Positions 57,941 through 64,000 of a DNA stretch of 64,000 nt are shown here, one piece after another (the first letter of the stretch is position 1; every line of letters begins with the position of its first letter). This DNA is from Lysobacter sp. Root916 (GTDB taxonomy: Bacteria > Pseudomonadota > Gammaproteobacteria > Xanthomonadales > Xanthomonadaceae). The stretch is from NCBI RefSeq assembly GCF_001429785.1, contig NZ_LMJF01000013.1:1-64000 (forward strand). The letters are read 5' to 3'. The notes under the pieces are model-generated. The model was not told the DNA's origin, did not search any database, and was given only the letters and a program-made list of their open reading frames with translations. The translations under genes and the position numbers were made by a program.

Positions 57941-59056
57941 ATGGACGAACTCAAGCTTCGCGCCTTGGACCTGTTCGACGACTACGTCGACCTGCCGGCG
58001 GCGCAACGTGCGGAATGGTTGCAATCGCTCCAGCACGCCAATCCGCGCCTGCACGGGGCCCTGGCCCATCTGCTGCGCGCCGACGGCTGCCGCCATGCCC
58101 TGGACGACGAGCTGCCCAGCGGCTTGGTCGCCCATCTGGCGGTGCTGGCCTCGCCCGAACACGCGCACGCCGGGCCCGCCGATCCCCGCATCGGCGAGCG
58201 CCTGGGCGCATGGCGGATCGATCGCGCCCTAGCCGACGCCTGCGGCGGCGGCCGCTACCTCGCCTACCGCGACGACGGCCGCTACCGCCAGCAAGTGGTG
58301 TTGCACTGCCTGAATTCGACCCTGCGCGAGCCGCATGCGATCGGCGCCTTCTTGTCCGACCGTCGCCGTCTGGTCGCCCTGCGCCATCCGGGCATCGCCA
58401 CCATCCTGGACGCCGGCCTCGACGGCGACGGGCATCCCTGGTTCGCCGCCCGCCCCGTCGACGGCCAGGCCATCGACGACTGGTGCGACGCCCGCCGTCT
58501 GCCCGTGGCGCAGCGAGTCGACCTGCTGATTCGCGCCTGCGACGCGCTCGCCTATGCCCATGACCACGGCGTGCGCCACCGGCATGTGGCCGCCTGCAGC
58601 CTGCTGGTGGACGAAACCGGGCAACTCCAGCTGGTCGGCTTCGGCCTGCCCGCACCCGCCCGCAGCGCCTCGCTGTTCGACGCCGCACCCACGCCGCCCG
58701 ACGCCGACCGTATCGCCATCGGCGCCGACGTGCGCGCCCTGGGCGCGGTCGCATTCCGCCTGCTGTGCGGCCGCGCGCCGCTGTCGGCGAAACCCGGCGC
58801 CGCGCCGAGCATGGCCTTGGCGCTGATCGACGCCCCGGCCAGCGTCGCCCAACGCCGCGGTCTGCACGACAACCGCGCGCTCGCGCGCACCCTCGGCGGC
58901 GACCTTACGTCCATCGTCGAACGAGCCATGGCCGCGCGCGGCGGCTATGCGGACATGCTCGCGTTCGCCGACGACCTGCGCCTGTGGCATGCGGGCCGCC
59001 CGATCGCCAGGGACAGCGGCTGGTTGCTGCGCCTGCGGCAGGCGCTGCATCTGTGA
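57941..59056 (+). CDS. Pseudokinase paralog of the adjacent Ser/Thr kinase
   Basis: A 371-residue protein matching the N-terminal 390 residues of the preceding kinase: MDELKLRALDLFDDYVDLPAAQR opens as in its neighbour, then a kinase fold. All three catalytic positions are changed: VALK becomes VVLH (His122), HxD becomes HRHVAACSLL (His215 for Asp), and DFG becomes VGFG (Gly233 for Asp). Each position is exactly three residues earlier than in the kinase (125, 218, 236), so the two align without gaps there. No helix or TPR region. The ATG at 57941 is 125 bp after the kinase. Catalysis is very unlikely; a scaffold or regulator of the kinase is the natural inference. Confidence 0.9.
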   Translation: MDELKLRALDLFDDYVDLPAAQRAEWLQSLQHANPRLHGALAHLLRADGCRHALDDELPSGLVAHLAVLASPEHAHAGPADPRIGERLGAWRIDRALADACGGGRYLAYRDDGRYRQQVVLHCLNSTLREPHAIGAFLSDRRRLVALRHPGIATILDAGLDGDGHPWFAARPVDGQAIDDWCDARRLPVAQRVDLLIRACDALAYAHDHGVRHRHVAACSLLVDETGQLQLVGFGLPAPARSASLFDAAPTPPDADRIAIGADVRALGAVAFRLLCGRAPLSAKPGAAPSMALALIDAPASVAQRRGLHDNRALARTLGGDLTSIVERAMAARGGYADMLAFADDLRLWHAGRPIARDSGWLLRLRQALHL

Positions 59057-59093
59057 ACGCTGGCGGATCGGCGAGGCCCTGAGGGCAACGACG

Positions 59094-59771
59094 CTAGGCC
59101 GGGTTGTAGGCGACCCAGCCTTTGAAGCTAAACGCGGCGTAGAACAGCTCGACCGTACCGAAGCCGGCCTGCTGCAACAGCTCGACCTCCTGCTCGGGCG
59201 ACAGCAGCGGCAGTCTGGCGCCGATGGCGGCGATCGCATGGTTGGCGTCCAACTCGGCGACGCCGGACGCGATCCCGAAGGCCGCATAGCGGCTCAGCCA
59301 TCGCCGCTTCTGCTCCGGTTCCAGCGGAATGCTGTGGTGGGCGACGACCAGCGGCGCGCCCGGCTGCATGCACCGCCGGAGTTCGATCAAGGTGCGCAGG
59401 CGCTCTTCGGCATCGAGGAAGTGAAGGGTCAGCAGGCAGGCGGCGCCATCGAAGGGCCCCTCGGGCGCGCTGTCGATATAGCCCTCGATGAGTTCGGCGC
59501 GCGGCGCCAGCAGCCCCAAGGTGACCGCCGCGAGCTTCAACATCTCGGCCGACGGGTCCACGCCGACCAGGCGCCATCCCGGTTGCGCTTCGGCGAACAC
59601 CTTCAACTCCAAACCGCCGCCGGCGCCCAGCACCAGCACGCGGCCATCGTCGGGCACGCGCTCGGCCAGCAGCAGCCGGGTCATTTGCTGCAGGGCATGA
59701 AAGCCCGGCACCTGGCGCACCGGGCCCTGCGCGTAGCGGGCGACCGCTTGCGGATCGGAGAACGAAGACAA
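59094..59771 (-). CDS. Class I SAM-dependent methyltransferase
   Basis: A 225-residue methyltransferase. VLVLGAGGGLELKVF is motif I, VGVDPSAEMLKLAAV motif II, and FDGAACLLTLHFLDAEERLRTLIELRRCMQPGAPLVVAHH the following strands. Acceptor substrate unknown. It lies 37 bp past the pseudokinase on the opposite strand and is divergent from the VOC gene. Confidence 0.88.
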   Translation of the reverse strand: MSSFSDPQAVARYAQGPVRQVPGFHALQQMTRLLLAERVPDDGRVLVLGAGGGLELKVFAEAQPGWRLVGVDPSAEMLKLAAVTLGLLAPRAELIEGYIDSAPEGPFDGAACLLTLHFLDAEERLRTLIELRRCMQPGAPLVVAHHSIPLEPEQKRRWLSRYAAFGIASGVAELDANHAIAAIGARLPLLSPEQEVELLQQAGFGTVELFYAAFSFKGWVAYNPA

Positions 59772-60094
59772 GGCAGAACTCCCGCTCGAAGCCAGGGCGT
59801 TTCATGCTACGACATAGGCCGCGCCGCCGATCGGGCACCGCTGGCACGGATCGTCGCGCCTCGCGCAACGCCGCGATGTCGCCGCAGACACGAGCCGCCA
59901 CGTTCCCACGACCGATACCGCCACCGCGGCCATGCGTGCCGGCGACGGATCGCCCACGCCAGGTCAGGGCTTCGTGCGCGTGGGCCTTGCGTGGCGCTCG
60001 CCGAAGACGCGAAAGCTGGGCGAGGCGACTTCACGCCAGACTCGCTCGCGCCGCAGTACCCTCGCTCGCCCGGATTGACCTCAGGAGGTTGCGC
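59772..60094. other. 323-bp divergent gap
   Basis: Between the methyltransferase and VOC genes, read outward. TTGACC (60075-60080) and the strong AGGAGG ribosome site serve the VOC gene, but no -10 is convincing. No gene seen. Confidence 0.5.
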
Positions 60095-60580
60095 ATGACC
60101 GCCAAGATCCAGCCCTGCCTTTGGTACGACAAAAACGCCGAAGAGGCCGCGCAGTTCTACGCCGCGACTTTTCCCGGTAGCCACATAGACGCGGTGGCGC
60201 GTGCGCCCGGCGATTATCCCGACGGCAAGCAGGGCGAGGTCCTGACCGTGGAGATGACGATCTTCGACATGCCGTTTCTGCTGTTGAACGGAGGTCCTCA
60301 ATTCAAGTTCGATGAAGCGGTGAGTTTCCAGGTCGCCACCGACGACCAGGCCGAAACCGATCGCTACTGGAACGCGATCGTGGACAACGGCGGCAAAGAG
60401 AGCATGTGCGGCTGGTGCGAAGATCGCTTCGGCCTGTCCTGGCAGATCACGCCGCGGCGCCTGACCGACCTGATGGCCCAGGGCGGCGACACCGCGAAAC
60501 GCGCGTTCGCAGCGATGATGAAAATGCGCAAGATCGACATCGCCGAGCTCGATCGCGCGGTCGCGGACGTCGGCACCTGA
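60095..60580 (+). CDS. VOC family protein (PhnB-like, 3-dmu-9_3-mt type)
   Basis: A 161-residue protein with a strong TCAGGAGG site before the ATG. MTAKIQPCLWYDKNAEEAAQFYAATFPGS, VEMTIFDMPFLLLNGGPQFKFDEAVSFQV, GGKESMCGWCEDRFGLSWQITP are hallmarks of the PhnB-like 3-demethylubiquinone-methyltransferase-like family. Despite the family name, such proteins are not shown to be methyltransferases; function is unknown. It shares the VOC fold with the gene at 23553 but is not a close paralog. Confidence 0.92.
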   Translation: MTAKIQPCLWYDKNAEEAAQFYAATFPGSHIDAVARAPGDYPDGKQGEVLTVEMTIFDMPFLLLNGGPQFKFDEAVSFQVATDDQAETDRYWNAIVDNGGKESMCGWCEDRFGLSWQITPRRLTDLMAQGGDTAKRAFAAMMKMRKIDIAELDRAVADVGT

Positions 60581-60687
60581 GGTTCGGATACGTTCGCGAG
60601 GCTACGCCCCGCGCCTGCGACGCATAGCGGTCGCAGGCTCGAAGGCGATCGCCGGGGGTTAAACCCCGAACGATAACGCCGCCCGCG

Positions 60688-62211
60688 TCAGCTCTCGACG
60701 GGCGCGCCAAACCAGGTGGCGAGCGCCTCGCGCAGTCCTTCGTGCGTGCCCTCGCCCACCCAGGCCACATGGCCATCCGGCCGTATCAACACGGCCGTGG
60801 GCGGCGCGACGATGCCCAGTGCGGGCAGCTCCCACACCCCCGCGTAGCGCGCCTCGACCAAGCGCACTCGCCCCGTCCACGCGGCGAGGTCCAAGGCGCC
60901 GGGTGCGCCCAGGTTGAGCAGCACCGGCCTGGCCTCGTGCAGCAAGGTATAGACACGCAGCGGGCCGTCGGCGCCGATCAATTCGAGATCGGGCATGCGG
61001 CGCCCGAGCAGCGGATGGCCTTCGCCGAACTCGTATCGGATATCCAAGCCGCTCATCATCGCCGCGTAGCGCTTGCGCGGCTCGTCCATGCGCATCAGTT
61101 CGGACACCACCTCGGCCACCGCCTTGCTGCGGTCGTCGTTGCGATGCAATACGACCTGCGCCAGGGTGTTGCGCAACACGCGCGCGCCGACCGGATGGCG
61201 TTCGGCGTGATAGCTGTCCAACAAACCCTCCGGCGAGGTGCCGTGGACGACCTGAGCCAGCTTCCAGCCCAGATTCACCGCGTCCTGCACGCCGGTGTTG
61301 AGGCCCTGTCCGCCGATCGGGCTGTGTATGTGCGCGGCGTCGCCGGCCAGCAGCACGCGTCCGACGCGGTAGCTCGCGGCTTGACGCGTCGTATCGGTGA
61401 ATCGCGAGATGTAAGCGGGGCTATGTATCCCATAGTCGGTGCCGTACACGGCGATCAGGGCGGCACTGAGATCGCGCAGAGTAGGTTCGGTCGTGCTGAC
61501 CTGCGCCTCGGTCACCATGACCCGGGTCGGCCCGCCTTCCCCGTAGATCACCTTGCCGTCGCGGATCTCGTAATCCAGCTTGCCGAACCCATGCGTGCCC
61601 AAGGCATCGCGATGGACGCCCAATGCCGGCGGCTGGCTGAATTGCGCTTCCGCGATCAGGGCGCTGGTGCTCGGATCGGTGCCGGGGAACTCGATGCCGG
61701 CGGCCTTGCGCACCCGACTGCGTCCGCCGTCGCAGCCGACCAGGTACTGCGCGCGCAGGCTCCGGCCATCGGACAAGGCGACGTCGACGCCGGCGGCGTC
61801 CTGGGCGAAACCGGCGACCTCGCAGCCGCGATAGATCGTCACCGACAGCTCATCCACCCAATCGGCGAGGATGCGTTCGATGTGGTTCTGCCACAGCCCG
61901 AGGCCGTAGGGATGCCGGGTCGGGAAGTCGCCGAGGTCGAACGTGGTGCCGCCGAAGCCCGCGACCTGGGCCACCTGTCCCTGCGACAGGAATCGCTCGA
62001 CGACGCCGCGCTGATCGAGGATCTCCAGCGTGCGCGCATGCAGACCGCCCGCACGCGCGCCCACCAGATCCCGATTGGCGCGCCGCTCGACGATGGCGAC
62101 GTCCACACCCGCCAAAGCCAATTCGGCCGCCAGCATCAGTCCGGTCGGGCCGCCTCCGGCGATCGCCACCGCATGCCCACGCATTTCGTCTTGAACCAAC
62201 CGCTCGCCCAT
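60688..62211 (-). CDS. FAD-dependent monooxygenase (PheA/TfdB/Rox type)
   Basis: A 507-residue flavoprotein hydroxylase. VAIAGGGPTGLMLAAEL (FAD Rossmann), YLVGCDGGRSRVRKAAG (DG motif), GRVLLAGDAAHIHSPIGGQGLNTGVQDAVNLGWKL (GD motif). The C-terminal thioredoxin-like part (LLHEARPVLLNLGAPG) fits PheA/TfdB and rifampicin-monooxygenase relatives. Substrate cannot be read. GGAG upstream supports 62211 over the inner ATG. A 19-bp palindrome lies 60 bp upstream. Confidence 0.9.
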   Translation of the reverse strand: MGERLVQDEMRGHAVAIAGGGPTGLMLAAELALAGVDVAIVERRANRDLVGARAGGLHARTLEILDQRGVVERFLSQGQVAQVAGFGGTTFDLGDFPTRHPYGLGLWQNHIERILADWVDELSVTIYRGCEVAGFAQDAAGVDVALSDGRSLRAQYLVGCDGGRSRVRKAAGIEFPGTDPSTSALIAEAQFSQPPALGVHRDALGTHGFGKLDYEIRDGKVIYGEGGPTRVMVTEAQVSTTEPTLRDLSAALIAVYGTDYGIHSPAYISRFTDTTRQAASYRVGRVLLAGDAAHIHSPIGGQGLNTGVQDAVNLGWKLAQVVHGTSPEGLLDSYHAERHPVGARVLRNTLAQVVLHRNDDRSKAVAEVVSELMRMDEPRKRYAAMMSGLDIRYEFGEGHPLLGRRMPDLELIGADGPLRVYTLLHEARPVLLNLGAPGALDLAAWTGRVRLVEARYAGVWELPALGIVAPPTAVLIRPDGHVAWVGEGTHEGLREALATWFGAPVES

Positions 62212-62843
62212 GTCGTCGCTCCAACGGCCGGAGGGTCCGGCTTACGGTCGGCGATTTAGCGCCACGGCGCGGGGCTTGCCGCAAGCCCCCCATGCGCTAA
62301 GATATTGATAGGGACAGGGGCGTCTTCACCCCCTCTGCGCCGATCGGCCCGCTGCGCGGGCGCGCGTTCCGCCCAAGCCCCCTTACCCGCCTTCTTCCGC
62401 GTTCCAGCGCGGATAGCCGCCTGCCTGCGCCGGTCCGCTCTTCTTTCCGAACGCAACGACCCGCGCGGGCTCGGCCCGCCGGCGCATCGCGTCCGACACG
62501 CCAACATCGGCATCGTCCGGCGACCGCGCCGGATGAGCGGCGCCTACGGGGCGACCGCCGACACCGGCGCGGTCGTTTCCGAGCCGGAGCGGACGTAGGA
62601 TTGCGCTGGGCGCAATGAACCGTCTTCGCCGCCACGCCGGTACGACCGACGTGGCGCGATACCGCGGAGCGGTCGCTGCCGCCGCAGCACGAACACGGCT
62701 ACACCCGGGGAACTGCAAGCTTCCGAACCGCCGCAAGCACCGCGTCGCCACCGCCGCTCGGCCTGGCGCAGGGCGCTGTGGCGCTGTGCGCGGGGAAACC
62801 AGAGCCCGGTCCTGTCACTTCCATCCCACTCTCGGAGTAGCGC
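62212..62843. other. 632-bp gap without gene
   Basis: Upstream of the monooxygenase (minus) and of the tectonin-like gene (plus). It holds the 19-bp palindrome at 62271-62289 and the AT patch TAAGATATTGATAGGG at 62298-62313. Open frames here look like GC-driven noise. Confidence 0.5.
62271..62289. promoter_or_regulatory. Perfect 19-bp palindrome
   Basis: GGGGCTTGCCGCAAGCCCC: 9-bp arms around one base, 60 bp upstream of the monooxygenase ATG, followed on the plus strand by an AT-rich TAAGATATTGATAGGG patch. A candidate operator, e.g. for a TetR or MarR regulator not present in the window, or a hairpin. Confidence 0.5.
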
Positions 62844-64000
62844 ATGGCAACGTATTTGATGGCGACGAACGGCAACGACGGTACGTTCTGGGCTTTGAAC
62901 GCGGCCCATCAGGCGCTGCGGTATCTGGGCAATTCCTCGGTGCAGCCCGAAACCTCGCAGGCGCTGACCTATATCGCGGTCGGCAACGTCAACAGCATCT
63001 ACGGCCTCAGCGCCGCCGGCGAGGTCTATCGGCTGGTCAATACGCCGTACCAGGCCGCGCCCTGGACGCCGATGTGGCATGTCAGCACCAGCGCGGACGG
63101 TTCGGCCTGGGGCGTCGACGGCAACGGCAATATCTTCGAGTGGTCCGGCGGGCAATGGCAGCAACGCCCCAACGGCGGCGCCATGGCCCTGTTCGTCGCG
63201 GTCGGCGACGGCGGCAATGTCTGGACCATCGACAACACCAGCGGCTGGTGGGGCGGCCCCGGCGTTCCGTACAAGTGGAACGGCAGCACCTTCGCTCCGG
63301 TGACCGACGCACCCAACGCGCAGTGGATCTCGATCGCTCCGGACGGCACGGTCTGGCTGCAGTCGCACGACGATCGCACTCTGTATCTCGATGGCGGCGT
63401 ATGGCGGGTCGCCGCCACCAACACACCGAATCTGTTCGGCATCGCCGCGGGCAACGGCGGGCTGGTCTACGGCTGGGACTTCGGCCTGCTCTGGGTCCTG
63501 GGCGGCGGCTTCTGGCAGCCCATCGACACCCTGGGGTCCTGCGCTTCGGCCGGCGTGGCCGCGGACGGCACCCTGCTGGTCGACGGCGATCCGGTCGTCC
63601 GGCTGGCCGGCTTCGGCGCCTGGCAGTCGCTGGTGTTTCCGAATCGCACCTTGGACAAGATCGCCATCGACGCCCATAAGATGTATGCGCTCGACGTGCA
63701 GACCGGCGTCTATCTGCAATGGGGCGGCAGCACCTGGCAGAAGATCGCGGGCAGCAATTTCGTTTCGATCTCGGCGGGCGTCGACGGCAGCTTGTGGGCT
63801 GTCGATCAGGCGCAAGCGATCTGGAGTTTCGACGGTGCCGCCTGGCAGTCCGTGCCTGGCCGGATGCAGAAGGTCGCGGTGGGTTCCTCGCAGTACATCG
63901 CCGGCCTCGACCCCAGCGGCAAGCTGTTCTTCTTCACCGGCGGCGGCTGGCAGGCGGTCTCCTCTCCGACCACCGGCGCGATGCTGGACGTGGCGATCGG
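62844..64000 (+). CDS. Tectonin/beta-propeller repeat protein (3' truncated by window)
   Basis: At least 385 residues, open from the ATG at 62844 to the window end. Short repeats recur: SADGSAWGVDGNGNIFEWSG, APDGTVWLQSHD, GNGGLVYGWDF, GVDGSLWAVDQAQAIWSFDG, with W-x-x-I/V and DG turns. This is typical of tectonin (TECPR/tachylectin) propellers, where each blade carries a W-D-x-x-G type loop and the protein binds glycans or lipopolysaccharide. No N-terminal signal peptide (MATYLMATNGNDG), so export would need another route. Its C-terminus lies outside the window. Confidence 0.85.
   Translation, partial: MATYLMATNGNDGTFWALNAAHQALRYLGNSSVQPETSQALTYIAVGNVNSIYGLSAAGEVYRLVNTPYQAAPWTPMWHVSTSADGSAWGVDGNGNIFEWSGGQWQQRPNGGAMALFVAVGDGGNVWTIDNTSGWWGGPGVPYKWNGSTFAPVTDAPNAQWISIAPDGTVWLQSHDDRTLYLDGGVWRVAATNTPNLFGIAAGNGGLVYGWDFGLLWVLGGGFWQPIDTLGSCASAGVAADGTLLVDGDPVVRLAGFGAWQSLVFPNRTLDKIAIDAHKMYALDVQTGVYLQWGGSTWQKIAGSNFVSISAGVDGSLWAVDQAQAIWSFDGAAWQSVPGRMQKVAVGSSQYIAGLDPSGKLFFFTGGGWQAVSSPTTGAMLDVAI

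Overview
High-GC (about two thirds G+C) chromosomal DNA that looks like a Lysobacter or close Xanthomonadaceae (Lysobacteraceae) relative. The best single clue is a secreted M23 enzyme at 45683-46837 that closely matches the beta-lytic metalloendopeptidase of Lysobacter. Xanthomonad-style TonB-dependent receptors, a PPi-dependent phosphofructokinase, Mpl, a DedA-PAP2 fusion and short intergenic repeats fit the same group. Gene content is mostly housekeeping; I see no prophage, insertion sequence, CRISPR array, rRNA or tRNA.

Layout. 1-3135: DUF192 lipoprotein, rubredoxin, thiE, hemL. 3324-7771: secreted S8 protease with a C-terminal repeat domain, converging on a Fur-controlled siderophore receptor. 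7836-11535: minus-strand run yjfL-like, yjfM-like, yjfC-like, argD, HIT. 11680-18444: M20-like protein, SDR, kinase-like protein, DedA-PAP2-LssY fusion, Lon-N protein, small HTH regulator. 18811-32128: mpl, adk, pfp, regulators and secreted unknowns, hppA with an OmpA-like tail, secreted adenosine deaminase-like enzyme, ppa. PPi-PFK, membrane PPase and soluble PPase lie within 11 kb and together suggest a pyrophosphate-linked energy economy. 32294-41869: hydroxylase, large TonB receptor, AraC regulator, CadC/TolB-like regulator, K+ channel-like protein, YajG-like lipoprotein. 41957-44030: thiC under a TPP riboswitch. 44181-47948: two paralogous lipoproteins flanking an unknown anchored protein and the beta-lytic protease. 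48054-53714: threonine operon (thrL leader, thrA, thrB, thrC), with a five-copy 102-bp tandem array between thrB and thrC. 54073-59056: ECF-like sigma factor, a Ser/Thr kinase with TPR-like tail, and a colinear pseudokinase. 59094-64000: methyltransferase, VOC protein, FAD monooxygenase, and the start of a tectonin/propeller protein that runs off the window.

The most interesting signals are the sigma-kinase-pseudokinase module, the H+-PPase/OmpA fusion, the repeat domain of the S8 protease, the possibly leaderless thr leader peptide, the 102-bp array inside the thr operon, and several enzymes whose textbook catalytic residues are replaced (M20, PAP2, SDR). All family names come from reading motifs; no database search was run.
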